A stretch of DNA of 64,000 bases, taken from positions 224,213 through 288,212 of the forward strand of contig NZ_QCXQ01000006.1 of assembly GCF_003124125.1 (NCBI RefSeq), in the 5' to 3' direction. Position numbers and translations under genes: made by a program. Under the pieces are notes generated by a model. The model made no database searches and was not told the origin of the DNA. It saw only the letters and a program-made list of their open reading frames with translations. Positions 10,090 to 18,482 of this stretch are shown piece after piece. This DNA is from Levilactobacillus bambusae. Lineage in GTDB: Bacteria > Bacillota > Bacilli > Lactobacillales > Lactobacillaceae. How positions within the stretch are numbered: the first letter of the stretch is position 1; every line of letters begins with the position of its first letter.

Positions 10090-10941
10090 ATGCATAAATT
10101 CTTTTCAAACCGGCGACTTGTCATGGTGATTGTGTGCATCATTGTCGCATTTTCACTCATGACATTATCGGTCACCGTAAGAAATAAACGGTCAACACCA
10201 CTGTTCATTCAGCAGTTTGGCAATGATATTGTTGGGTTAGCCGATCGGGCCGTGACGATCCCACTAAACGGGTTATCTCACGGGGTTGGTGCGCTCTCTG
10301 ATTTACAAAATACCTACCAGGAAAACCAGCAGCTTAAAGAGCAGGTTGCTGACCTAGCTCAAACTAAGGTCCGTGATCAAACTTTGGCCAAGGAAAATAA
10401 AGAGCTAAAGCAGGAATTAAAGCTGAATCAAACCCTGACGGATTACTCCTTAGTGACGGCTTCCGTTATGACTCGGAGTCCGTCAAGCTGGCAGCAACAA
10501 ATCATTATTAACAAGGGGTCATCATCTGGAATTAAGAAGAATATGGCCGTGATGTCTGGTTCAGGCGTGGTTGGCCGGGTTTCCGAGGTTAATCAGACCA
10601 ACTCTAAAGTCGAACTAATTACGGATAATAACGATTCATCCAACCGGTTTGCCATTCAAATCACAACGAACTCCGGTAAGGTAGTTAACGGAATTATTAC
10701 TGGGTTTAACAGTGCCAACAACCAAATTACAATGGGCAACGTGACGACAAAGGCGACCATCAAGAAGGGTGACAAAGTTGTGACAAGTGGTTTAGGTGGT
10801 GTTATGCCGAAGGGACTTTTCGTGGGTAAGGTGGCCAAGGTAACCGGCGCAGACTACGGATTATCAACGAAGGTCTACATCACCCCTGCAGCACCTGTGA
10901 ACGACTTGAACGTTGTCACAGTCGCCCTTACGGATAAGTAG
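10090..10941 (+). CDS. mreC: Rod shape-determining protein MreC
   Basis: A 283-residue bitopic membrane protein of the elongasome. One transmembrane helix near residues 11-29 (VMVIVCIIVAFSLMTLSV) is followed by a coiled coil (about 75-118, rich in Leu, Lys and Gln) and the two beta-barrel domains of MreC (VMTRSPSSWQQQIIINKGSSSGI; VVTSGLGGVMPKGLFVG). It links MreB to the wall-synthesis enzymes. GGAGG lies before the ATG. Its stop is 13 bases from the mreD start, so the two are probably coupled. Confidence 0.93.
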   Translation: MHKFFSNRRLVMVIVCIIVAFSLMTLSVTVRNKRSTPLFIQQFGNDIVGLADRAVTIPLNGLSHGVGALSDLQNTYQENQQLKEQVADLAQTKVRDQTLAKENKELKQELKLNQTLTDYSLVTASVMTRSPSSWQQQIIINKGSSSGIKKNMAVMSGSGVVGRVSEVNQTNSKVELITDNNDSSNRFAIQITTNSGKVVNGIITGFNSANNQITMGNVTTKATIKKGDKVVTSGLGGVMPKGLFVGKVAKVTGADYGLSTKVYITPAAPVNDLNVVTVALTDK

Positions 10942-10954
10942 GGGGGAGACGAGT

Positions 10955-11473
10955 TTGAGACGAAATCATATGGTTTGGATTTTTCCGGTCGGGCTTCTTC
11001 TAGCCTTCTTTTTGGACGGATCCGTTAGTCAGATTTTTAGTCAGCAACTATTGCAGTACCCCTATAATTTAATTAGTCATTTAGTGGTACTATGGTTAGT
11101 GCTTGCGACGTTATTTGAAGATAACCGCAACCTGCACTTGGTGGTGTGGGCAGCAATTATTGGTGGAATTTTTGATCTCTACTACACCTCAATTTTTGGG
11201 GTGTACGTCTTTATTTTTCCGCTAGTGGTCTTTACCACCCGTGCACTTAATAATTATCTGCAGCCGAACTTTTTAAGTGGGCTATTAATTTACTTTATTG
11301 ATATTACGTTAGTTGAGTCATTAGGCTACGTGGCGGCAAATGCAGTTCACCTGACTTCAACGTCGGGGACTGACTTCCTGGTCTTTACGCTTGGCCCGAC
11401 CCTAGCCTTGAATTTAGCACTGTATGTCATTTTGTACTTTCCAATTAGGTGGCTCTTTTACAAGTACGATTAG
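10955..11473 (+). CDS. mreD: Rod shape-determining protein MreD
   Basis: A 172-residue integral membrane protein with about five transmembrane helices, beginning MRRNHMVWIFPVGLLLAFFLDG. It completes the MreBCD elongation complex. The start is a TTG at 10955, six to seven bases after GGGGGGAG; a longer frame from 10913 would overlap mreC and has no ribosome site, and the ATG at 10970 is a less likely alternative. Sequence conservation in this family is low, so the call rests on hydrophobic profile, length and position between mreC and minC. Confidence 0.9.
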   Translation: MRRNHMVWIFPVGLLLAFFLDGSVSQIFSQQLLQYPYNLISHLVVLWLVLATLFEDNRNLHLVVWAAIIGGIFDLYYTSIFGVYVFIFPLVVFTTRALNNYLQPNFLSGLLIYFIDITLVESLGYVAANAVHLTSTSGTDFLVFTLGPTLALNLALYVILYFPIRWLFYKYD

Positions 11474-11494
11474 CAAGAAGGGAAAGATAAACTG

Positions 11495-12166
11495 ATGCAG
11501 GGAGCAGTATTACGTGGAACTCAGTCCGGTTACGAATTGGTGTTACGCCAGTCGGCTAGTTTCGATCAAATTATGACGGATCTCCGCGATCTATTAGAAA
11601 AATTGCGGGTTGCACCCGAATCCGAGGCAGTAACCAATTTCTCACTCGACGTTCTAACCGAAAATCGACTATTACAACCCGATGAAAAAAAGGCAATTGA
11701 AACTTTGGTGAGTGAATACCCCAAGTTTCAAATACATAAGTTTGAATCGGGAGTTATGACCAAGGCGGATGCGAATGAATTACGGGAACGCGAAACCGTC
11801 CACGTTTTAAGCCGGACAATCCGTAACGGGCAGGATCTGGAATATAAGGGGGATATTTTATTCCTAGGGATCATTCATGAGGGTGGCAAACTCAAGACCA
11901 ACGGCAACATCTATACGATGGGGAACGTGCACGGAATTTTGCAGGCCGGCTTCCCGGACGATGAAAGTAAAGTTGTTATTGGAGATACCCATGACGCCCA
12001 GCAAATCCATATTGGCGAACAATTTACTATTTTGGATGACGATGCTGACCAAGTGAATGCACAAACCGTTGCGTACGTTAATGATTTGCATGCCTTGTCG
12101 TTTGGCAAACTGGCAAACTTAAAGAAGATTAATCCCAAGTTATTTAACCAGATTGGAGGGCTTTAA
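11495..12166 (+). CDS. minC: Septum site-determining protein MinC
   Basis: A 223-residue inhibitor of FtsZ ring formation. The N-terminal domain (about 1-105) is divergent; the C-terminal right-handed beta-helix is recognisable from VLSRTIRNGQDLEYKGDILFLG, GGKLKTNGNIYTMGNVHG and GFPDDESKVVIGD (about 110-165). It acts with MinD, encoded two bases downstream, at the cell poles. GAAGGGA precedes the ATG. No minE is present; Firmicutes normally place MinCD through DivIVA/MinJ-type proteins. Confidence 0.92.
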   Translation: MQGAVLRGTQSGYELVLRQSASFDQIMTDLRDLLEKLRVAPESEAVTNFSLDVLTENRLLQPDEKKAIETLVSEYPKFQIHKFESGVMTKADANELRERETVHVLSRTIRNGQDLEYKGDILFLGIIHEGGKLKTNGNIYTMGNVHGILQAGFPDDESKVVIGDTHDAQQIHIGEQFTILDDDADQVNAQTVAYVNDLHALSFGKLANLKKINPKLFNQIGGL

Positions 12167-12168
12167 CG

Positions 12169-12975
12169 ATGGGAAAAGCAATTGTAGTAACCTCTGGTAA
12201 GGGGGGGGTTGGAAAAACCACCTCGACTGCCAATATCGGTACGGCGTTAGCCTTAATGGGCAAGCGGGTATGTATGTTGGATCTTGACCTTGGGTTACGG
12301 AACTTAGATGTTGTACTGGGCCTTGATAATCGGATCATGTATGATATCGTTGACGTCGCAGAGGGACGGGCAAAGCTGCGGCAGGCCCTGGTGAAGGATA
12401 AGCGGTTTGATGACTTGCTGTTCCTATTACCGGCTGCCCAGAATACGGATAAATCAGCCTTAGAACCGGGGCAGGTTAAAACCATCGTTGATGAATTAAA
12501 ACCAGATTTTGACTACGTGTTAATTGATTGTCCAGCCGGAATTGAACAGGGCTTCATGAATTCAATTGCGGGCGCAGATGCCGCCATTGTGGTTACCACA
12601 CCAGAAATTTCTGCCGTTCGGGATGCTGATCGGGTGGTTGGTCTGCTGGAACAACATCCTCTCACAGAAGAACCCCGGTTATTAATCAACCGGATTCGCC
12701 GACACATGGTTAACGACGGGGATATGATGGACGTGGATGAAATTACCTCCCACCTCGGGATTGAATTACTTGGGATTATTTTTGATGATGATGCCGTCAT
12801 TTCAACATCCAATCACGGTGAACCCGTGGTTCTCAACAGTGAGAATCCGGCTGCACAGGGGTACCGAAACGTTGCCCGGCGGTTAGAGGGAGAAACCGTT
12901 CCCTTGATGAAGGTGGAGGCTGAAGCGGCACCTGGTTTTTGGAATCGGATGACCCGGTGGTTTCATAAGGGTTAA
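12169..12975 (+). CDS. minD: Septum site-determining ATPase MinD
   Basis: A 268-residue ParA/Mrp-family ATPase. The deviant Walker A motif TSGKGGVGKTTSTANIG is at residues 8-24; DLDLGLRNLDVVLGLDNR and DYVLIDCPAGIEQGF follow. The C-terminus (WNRMTRWFHKG) is an amphipathic membrane-targeting helix. ATP-bound MinD recruits MinC to the membrane. GGAGGG serves the ATG. Last gene of the cluster; the promoter of the next leader begins nine bases after its stop. Confidence 0.96.
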   Translation: MGKAIVVTSGKGGVGKTTSTANIGTALALMGKRVCMLDLDLGLRNLDVVLGLDNRIMYDIVDVAEGRAKLRQALVKDKRFDDLLFLLPAAQNTDKSALEPGQVKTIVDELKPDFDYVLIDCPAGIEQGFMNSIAGADAAIVVTTPEISAVRDADRVVGLLEQHPLTEEPRLLINRIRRHMVNDGDMMDVDEITSHLGIELLGIIFDDDAVISTSNHGEPVVLNSENPAAQGYRNVARRLEGETVPLMKVEAEAAPGFWNRMTRWFHKG

Positions 12976-12983
12976 AATTAACC

Positions 12984-13012
12984 TTGACGTTTGATCAGTT
13001 TGGCTCTAAAAT
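12984..13012 (+). promoter_or_regulatory. Promoter of the tandem T-box leader
   Basis: TTGACG (12984-12989), a 17-base spacer and TAAAAT (13007-13012), placing transcription start near 13019. Confidence 0.75.
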
Positions 13013-13018
13013 GACAAG

Positions 13019-13285
13019 TATTATAAATCGAATGCAATGAGCAGAAGAGTAGATTAGCGGGAGCAGTTCAGAGATTTTCCGGTGCTGAGAAGGAAAATAT
13101 CCTGGTAGTCGAACCACATCTGCGAGCTGATTTTCTGAATTCAGTAGGAAAATCCGTTTGGGCGCGTTACTGCCGGAGTTTGATCGCAAACTCACTGAGA
13201 CTGTCTAAGTGATTAGGCGGTGAATCAGAGGTGGAACCACGTTTATTCGTCCTCTTAACCCGAGTTAGGGTTAGGGGGATTTTTG
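13019..13285 (+). promoter_or_regulatory. T-box riboswitch, first unit (specifier CAC, His)
   Basis: A full T-box. In Stem I the distal helix pairs ATTTTCC with GGAAAAT; CAC at 13115-13117 is followed by ten bases ending in GAGC, the same offset as the Val codon in the valS leader, so histidine is the best reading. The antiterminator box GGTGGAACCACG (13230-13241) competes with a terminator (13250-13284) pairing CCTCTTAACCC with GGGTTAGGGGG and followed by five T. The TGGA bulge would pair with a U discriminator, which tRNA-His is not expected to have, so the specificity is not settled. Confidence 0.85.
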
Positions 13286-13299
13286 TTTGCGGTCAAACT

Positions 13300-13387
13300 C
13301 CCTGAGGCAATTTGTGTGAACAGATTGTAAATAGGGGTGGCACCACGAGATATCGTCCTCTTGATTAATTTCAAGAGGACTTTTTTT
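13300..13387 (+). promoter_or_regulatory. T-box antiterminator/terminator, second partial unit
   Basis: A second T-box core follows within 100 bases: GTGGCACCACG (13337-13347) and a strong terminator pairing GTCCTCTTGA with TCAAGAGGAC and ending in seven T (13355-13387). Only about 50 bases separate it from the first terminator, too few for its own Stem I, so this is a partial duplication. Its bulge is TGGC, unlike the TGGA of the first unit. Confidence 0.85.
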
Positions 13388-13412
13388 ATTGCACTTTAGG
13401 AGGTAACTACCG

Positions 13413-14054
13413 ATGTCATATATTTTACAGATCTTACCATCATTATTATCGGGCGCACAGATGACGCTGTCGATTTTCTTTTGGACCATCATCGTGGCGA
13501 TTCCCCTGGGAATTTTAGTGGGCTTAGGGCAAACGTCCCGGTTTAAGCCCCTTACCTGGTTACTTAACTTTTACGTTTGGTTAATGCGGGGAACCCCACT
13601 GTTGCTGCAATTAATTTTTGTTTTTTACGGGTTACCCTTACTCGGAATTGTTTTTCCACGTTATGATGCCGCGTTAATTGCCTTTATTTTAAACTATGCG
13701 GCTTACTTTGCCGAAATTTTTCGGGGGGGATTACAAGCCATTCCAGTGGGCCAGTATGAAAGTGCAAAGGTTTTGAGATTAAGTTACGGTCAAACTCTGC
13801 GTAAGATTATCATCCCCCAGGTGGTTAAAATCGTGCTGCCCTCCATTGGAAATGAAGTGATTAACCTAATTAAAGATTCATCGCTGGTCTATGTCATCGG
13901 GCTCGGAGACCTCTTACGCGCTGGAAACGTGGCAACGGCTCGGGATGTCACGTTAGTACCCCTTGTGTTAGTGGCGGTGATGTATCTCTTACTGACGGCG
14001 GTATGCACGGGGGTTCTTAGACTGCTTGAACGGCACTATTCAAACTGGCGATAG
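13413..14054 (+). CDS. Polar amino-acid ABC transporter permease (HisXYZ-like)
   Basis: A 213-residue membrane subunit of a polar amino-acid importer, with about five transmembrane helices and the family motif AAYFAEIFRGGLQAIPVGQYESAKVLRLSYGQTL (about residues 90-125) that contacts the ATPase. AGGAGG (13398-13403) serves the ATG. It is the first of three genes (permease, ATPase, binding protein) under the tandem T-box. The substrate is inferred: the histidine-reading T-box and the known T-box control of HisXYZ transporters in lactobacilli favour histidine; sequence alone would also allow glutamine or another polar amino acid. Confidence 0.9.
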   Translation: MSYILQILPSLLSGAQMTLSIFFWTIIVAIPLGILVGLGQTSRFKPLTWLLNFYVWLMRGTPLLLQLIFVFYGLPLLGIVFPRYDAALIAFILNYAAYFAEIFRGGLQAIPVGQYESAKVLRLSYGQTLRKIIIPQVVKIVLPSIGNEVINLIKDSSLVYVIGLGDLLRAGNVATARDVTLVPLVLVAVMYLLLTAVCTGVLRLLERHYSNWR

Positions 14055-14065
14055 GAGGAAATCAA

Positions 14066-14698
14066 ATGTTAGAAATTAAGAACTTAACGAAGACCTACGA
14101 TGGGAAATTGATTTTGGACCACGTTAATCTCACCATTAAGGACGACGAGATTTTAACCATTGTGGGACCCTCTGGGGCCGGAAAATCAACGTTACTCCGG
14201 TGTATTAGCGGATTGGAAAAGATTGATGGGGGAACCTTTTTGCTTAACGGGGAACCGTTTGACCCAGCCGAAACTAAACAGAGTGAAGCGGTAATCGGGG
14301 TCGTTTTTCAGGACTTTCAACTCTTCCCTAACTTTACCGTTCTTCAAAACGTGACCCTGGCTCCAACGACGGTCTTGCACGTTTCTGCGGCGGACGCCAA
14401 TCGGGAAGCCAGAGATTTGTTGGACCGGTTGAACTTAAACGGGAAGGAAGACCTTTATCCTTACGAGCTATCCGGAGGCCAGAAGCAACGGGTTGCTATT
14501 GTGCGGGCGCTGGCAATGCACCCCCAAATCCTATGCTATGATGAACCCACCTCTGCGCTTGACCCGGATTTACGGCAGGAAGTGGCCAAGATTATTTTAG
14601 GATTGAAGCAGGACGGAATGACCCAAATTGTCGTCACCCATGACATGGATTTTGCGTCGGCCGTTGCGGATAAGATGCTTCGGGTTGAGCCCGTTTAG
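14066..14698 (+). CDS. Polar amino-acid ABC transporter ATP-binding protein
   Basis: A 210-residue ATPase of the PAAT family. Walker A GPSGAGKSTLLRC is near residues 34-46, the Q-loop VFQDFQLFPNFTVLQNV near 88, the signature LSGGQKQRVAIVRAL near 137 and Walker B ILCYDEPTSALDP near 157. It is short (family usually 240 or more), ending soon after the H-loop histidine (VTHDMDFA), but all catalytic motifs are there. AGGAGG precedes the ATG and only 11 bases separate it from the permease. Confidence 0.93.
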   Translation: MLEIKNLTKTYDGKLILDHVNLTIKDDEILTIVGPSGAGKSTLLRCISGLEKIDGGTFLLNGEPFDPAETKQSEAVIGVVFQDFQLFPNFTVLQNVTLAPTTVLHVSAADANREARDLLDRLNLNGKEDLYPYELSGGQKQRVAIVRALAMHPQILCYDEPTSALDPDLRQEVAKIILGLKQDGMTQIVVTHDMDFASAVADKMLRVEPV

Positions 14699-14709
14699 GG
14701 GGGATTGGA

Positions 14710-15573
14710 TTGAAAAAACAGATATCTGCGGGATGGCACCGGGGGCTATTCATGATTCTTTTGCTGGTTAGCCTCTCAACTGTGTTAGCAGGGTGTCAAT
14801 CCGCGGCCAAACGCGCCGATCATACCGACAGTTGGTCGCAAATTGAGAAGAAAAAAACCGTGGTGGTTGGCTTAGATGATAGTTTTGTTCCGATGGGATT
14901 TCGGGAGAAAAACGGTCGGTTAGTTGGCTACGACGTGGACCTAGCCCGGGCCGTGTTCAAGCTATACGGCATTCACGTTGATTTTCAAACGATTGATTGG
15001 TCCATGAACGTCACCGAATTGAATAATGGCACGATCGATTTAATTTGGAATGGTTACTCGGTAACGCCCGAACGAAAAGAAAAGGTGGCGTTCAGCCAAC
15101 CCTACTTGGAAAATGATCAGGTTTTGGTGGCACTAAAGAAGAATCGGATTAACGTGATTTCTGATATGAAGGGGAAGTCGTTGGGGGTTCAGAGCGGCTC
15201 CTCTGCACTGTTTGATCTCGATGATCAACCGCAACTTTTAAAGAATCAAATCAAAAATCAAACCCCGGTTCAATATGATACGTTTACGAATGCGTTTATT
15301 GATCTAAATTCCGGTCGAATTCAGGGGTTGCTGCTCGATAGTACTTACGCGCAGTACTACATTCACCATGAGGCTGATCCCAAGGCCTATTCCGTTATTG
15401 CCGGACCGTTTCCAAAGGAACAGTTTGCGGTAGGAATGCGAAAGAGCGATCAAACAATGCGGCGGAAAATTAACGCGGGGTTAGACGAACTAGCCAAAAA
15501 CGGGACCCTAGCCAAAATTAATCACAAGTGGTTTGGTCAAACCGCTAATTCACCACTATTGGCGAAGCCTTAA
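14710..15573 (+). CDS. Amino-acid ABC transporter substrate-binding lipoprotein
   Basis: A 287-residue periplasmic-binding-protein-like lipoprotein. The signal peptide (about residues 10-28) ends in the lipobox VLAGC with Cys29 as the lipidation site. The family 3 binding fold shows KKTVVVGLDDSFVPMGFREKNGRLVGYDVDLARAVFK, then NGTIDLIWNGYSVTPERKEKVAFSQPYL. A TTG start follows GGGGGGAT; the gene begins 11 bases after the ATPase stop. It ends at a strong hairpin. Substrate as discussed for the permease. Confidence 0.93.
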   Translation: MKKQISAGWHRGLFMILLLVSLSTVLAGCQSAAKRADHTDSWSQIEKKKTVVVGLDDSFVPMGFREKNGRLVGYDVDLARAVFKLYGIHVDFQTIDWSMNVTELNNGTIDLIWNGYSVTPERKEKVAFSQPYLENDQVLVALKKNRINVISDMKGKSLGVQSGSSALFDLDDQPQLLKNQIKNQTPVQYDTFTNAFIDLNSGRIQGLLLDSTYAQYYIHHEADPKAYSVIAGPFPKEQFAVGMRKSDQTMRRKINAGLDELAKNGTLAKINHKWFGQTANSPLLAKP

Positions 15574-15612
15574 GCGTTATGGAGATAGAGTTGGTCCGTT
15601 TGAAACCGGCCT

Positions 15613-15662
15613 CATACCAAAGGGGAGAGTGATCAAGTTCGATCACCTTCCTTTTTGGTATG
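15613..15662 (+). terminator. Terminator hairpin after the ABC transporter operon
   Basis: CATACCAAAGGGGAGAGTGATC pairs, with small mismatches, with the arm ending TTTTTGGTATG. The arms resemble the hairpin after valS in their purine-rich CCAAA-GG-GAGAG part. Confidence 0.65.
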
Positions 15663-15720
15663 GACTTGATATTTGATATCCGACTCGAATTTTAGTGCCC
15701 GTGAATTGGCTTCAGAAGAC

Positions 15721-15749
15721 TTGTGTTTTTGGTTGAAATCCCCTATCAT
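15721..15749 (+). promoter_or_regulatory. Promoter of ymfF-ymfH
   Basis: TTGTGT (15721-15726), a 17-base spacer and TATCAT (15744-15749). Confidence 0.5.
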
Positions 15750-15798
15750 TGCAAGAGTCTAGGGCGACCTTAGCCCAAATTTGCTAGGAGGCATTAGC

Positions 15799-17067
15799 GT
15801 GCATCAAATCCTAAAACCGGGGGTAACACTGGATGTTATTCCCACTAACCAGTTTAAAACCATTACCATTATGATCGACTTTGTGGCCCCGTTGACGGTA
15901 AAATCAGCGACGAACCGGGCCCTGTTAGGTGAACTATTAGATACCAGCAGTGAAAAATATCCGACTCAAACCGCATTAGCACGCCAACTTTCGCTGCTTT
16001 ACGGGGCTTCGTTGGGGGTGAACGTCTTAAAGGCGGGGACTAAACATTTAGTTCGAGTGACCTTAAGTACGGTCAACGATCGTTATTTGTCGGATGAAGC
16101 TCAGCATCCGCTCTTTCAGCAGGGGTTGGATCTGTTAAGCGAAATATTATTCCACCCGTTAATCCAAAACGGGCAGTTTGACCCTGAAACGTTTAACCGG
16201 CAAAAAAATAACTTGGCCGCTGGAATTCGGTCGTTATCGGATGATAAGCAATACGAGGCCAATCAACATATGCGGCAACTGTTATTTGAACACCATCCGG
16301 AACAAGCCGTTGGGGCTTTTGGGGACGATCAACTGTTAGAGATGGTGACAAATTCGGAACTGGTCGAAGATTATCGGACAATGTTAACCCATGACGCAAT
16401 TCACATTGCGGTTATTGGGGACGTCGACGAACAGCAGATGGTTGAACAGATGGCACGGTTACCGTTTCTGCCCCGGAAAACGGATGAACTTGAGTCACCG
16501 TACTTCCGGTGGGGGGACCGACAACTCATTGAGGGGGACGAATGGCAGGATTTAACCCAAGCCAAGTTCAATCAAGCCTACCGGTTACCCGTATACGCTA
16601 CTGATGACGACCACGCAGCGGCGTTAGTTTTCAACGCGGTCTTTGGGGGCTCCCCGCTCTCGTTACTATTTAATAACGTTCGGGAAAAGGCAAGCTTGGC
16701 TTACTATGCGTCCTCGAACTATAGCGGTTACACGGGAATGATGACCGTTCAAACGGGAATTAAAGCGGAAGACGTTGATCAAGTGAAGGCTATTATTGCG
16801 GAACAGCTGCAATTAATTCGGGATGGCCGCGTAGAATCAGAAACGTTGGGTCAAGTGCAGGCGTCCCTGGTAAACGCCCGGTTATCCGGACTAGATAGTC
16901 CTAAGCACCGGTTAAGCGCCCGTTTGAGTGCGGATTTGACCGGTGCTTCAACCCCGTTATCCGAGTGGATAGACCGAATTAACGCGGTAACCATTGCTGA
17001 TTTGCAACGGGTTGCAAATGACGTTCATTTAACGGCGGAGTATTTCTTACACGGGGGTGAAAAATAA
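15799..17067 (+). CDS. ymfF: M16-family protein YmfF (EF-P modification-associated)
   Basis: A 422-residue M16B-family protein without the HxxEH zinc motif, hence probably the non-catalytic half of a YmfF/YmfH pair. In Bacillus subtilis this pair is associated with the 5-aminopentanol modification of elongation factor P. Typical C-terminal M16 sequences are seen (FNAVFGGSPLSLLFNNVREKASLAYYASS, near residue 280-310). The GTG at 15799 follows AGGAGG by seven bases and is preferred to a TTG 18 bases earlier. It overlaps ymfH by one base. Confidence 0.88.
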   Translation: MHQILKPGVTLDVIPTNQFKTITIMIDFVAPLTVKSATNRALLGELLDTSSEKYPTQTALARQLSLLYGASLGVNVLKAGTKHLVRVTLSTVNDRYLSDEAQHPLFQQGLDLLSEILFHPLIQNGQFDPETFNRQKNNLAAGIRSLSDDKQYEANQHMRQLLFEHHPEQAVGAFGDDQLLEMVTNSELVEDYRTMLTHDAIHIAVIGDVDEQQMVEQMARLPFLPRKTDELESPYFRWGDRQLIEGDEWQDLTQAKFNQAYRLPVYATDDDHAAALVFNAVFGGSPLSLLFNNVREKASLAYYASSNYSGYTGMMTVQTGIKAEDVDQVKAIIAEQLQLIRDGRVESETLGQVQASLVNARLSGLDSPKHRLSARLSADLTGASTPLSEWIDRINAVTIADLQRVANDVHLTAEYFLHGGEK

Positions 17068-18383
17068 TGACTAACGTTCAAAAGCAGGTCTATGAACGAT
17101 TTGGCGAGTCAATGATTTCCGCACAATTAGATAATGGATTAGATGTCCATATTCTACCTAAGGCGGGATTTCATAAAACATATGCCATCATGACGACGAA
17201 TTACGGGGCCATTGATAATACGTTTGTGCCACGTGGAGAGCGGGAAACCGTTCATATGCCCGACGGAATTGCACATTTTTTAGAGCATAAACTGTTTGAG
17301 AAGCAGGATTATGATGCCTTTCAGTTGTTTGGTCAGTACGGGGCTAGCAGTAATGCGTTTACCACGTTTACCACAACGAGTTACCTCTTTTCCGCCTCCC
17401 AAAACATTCACGATAACTTAGACATCCTGTTAGATTTTGTTCAGGAGCCCTATTTTTCGGAAGCCTCCGTTAATAAGGAAAAGGGCATTATTGGTCAAGA
17501 AATCCAAATGTATGACGATGACGCTGGCTGGCAGCTCTACTTTGGTACCCTAAGAAATCTTTTCCCGGGTGAGCCCATGAGTATTGATATTGCGGGGACG
17601 GTAGAGTCCATTGATCAAATTACTGCCGATGATCTATACAGGAGTTACCGGACCTTTTATCATCCCAGCAATATGAGCCTGTTCATTGTCGGTGGAATTG
17701 ATGCGGATGAAACATTGAATTGGGTGACGGCCAACCAGAATCGGAAGACTTTTTCTGCCCCGACTGAAATAAAACGACACCCGATTCATCATGTTAAGGC
17801 CGATGAGGTCATTCCGTTCACCCAAACCCCAATGCCCGTTAACCGAGCCAAGGCTGCCGTGGGGATGCGGGGGTTTGATTCACTGCCCGAAGGTAAAGCT
17901 GGTATGGTGTATGAGCTAGCCCTGTCCATGATGATGGATTTGTTATTTAATGACACGTCAGAAACCTATCTGGCGTTATATAATCAGGGGCTCATTGACG
18001 ATAGTTTTGGCTATTCTTCGGAAGTTGAACGGGGAGCGCATTTTATCATGATTTCAAGTGAAACTGATGAGCCAGAAACCTTTATTAAAACGTTTGAATC
18101 CCTGCTGGATGCCGCTCCCGATAAAATCGGGCAGTTAGCCGACCAGTTTGAACTGGTCAAGAATGAGGCTGCGGGTCGGCTGATTTCAGCAATGAATTCG
18201 GTTGAAGCCATCGCTAACCAGTATTCCGGCCCACTCTTTGGTCAGACAAATATTTTTGATGAGTTAGAGGCCGTTCAGCAGCTAACCTTGGCGGATGTTC
18301 AGCGTGTGACTACTGATTTTATTAGGAATGGCGCAATGACGGGTCACGTTGTTAATCCATTGGTTGACAATGATAAAAATTAA
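17067..18383 (+). CDS. ymfH: M16-family metallopeptidase YmfH
   Basis: A 438-residue M16B metallopeptidase, the catalytic partner of YmfF. The inverted zinc motif HFLEH is in GIAHFLEHKLFEKQDYDAF near residues 70-88, with the third ligand expected in the downstream ASVNKEKGIIGQEIQMYDDD segment (about 133-150). The ATG shares one base with the ymfF stop (TAATG), so translation is likely coupled. The gene is followed by a separate promoter for rodZ. Actual substrate unknown. Confidence 0.9.
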   Translation: MTNVQKQVYERFGESMISAQLDNGLDVHILPKAGFHKTYAIMTTNYGAIDNTFVPRGERETVHMPDGIAHFLEHKLFEKQDYDAFQLFGQYGASSNAFTTFTTTSYLFSASQNIHDNLDILLDFVQEPYFSEASVNKEKGIIGQEIQMYDDDAGWQLYFGTLRNLFPGEPMSIDIAGTVESIDQITADDLYRSYRTFYHPSNMSLFIVGGIDADETLNWVTANQNRKTFSAPTEIKRHPIHHVKADEVIPFTQTPMPVNRAKAAVGMRGFDSLPEGKAGMVYELALSMMMDLLFNDTSETYLALYNQGLIDDSFGYSSEVERGAHFIMISSETDEPETFIKTFESLLDAAPDKIGQLADQFELVKNEAAGRLISAMNSVEAIANQYSGPLFGQTNIFDELEAVQQLTLADVQRVTTDFIRNGAMTGHVVNPLVDNDKN

Positions 18384-18431
18384 TTAAGTTCTAGATATTC
18401 GGTAGGAAATCATAAAAGAAGTGCGTCCCTA

Positions 18432-18440
18432 TGCTATACT
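18432..18440 (+). promoter_or_regulatory. Extended -10 promoter element for rodZ
   Basis: TGCTATACT, about 43 bases before the rodZ start. Confidence 0.6.
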
Positions 18441-18482
18441 TCTAAGTAGATAACTTTTTTAGAACGGGTGGAGAGTAAGCAA

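Noticed and set aside
9597-10208. 203-codon - strand frame
   Set aside because: Antisense to mreB and mreC, crossing the hairpin between them; low-complexity Ser/Thr/Ala composition typical of shadows.
13271-13492. 73-codon - strand frame over the second T-box
   Set aside because: It covers the T-box terminator and the start of the permease gene on the other strand; the RNA structure explains the sequence.
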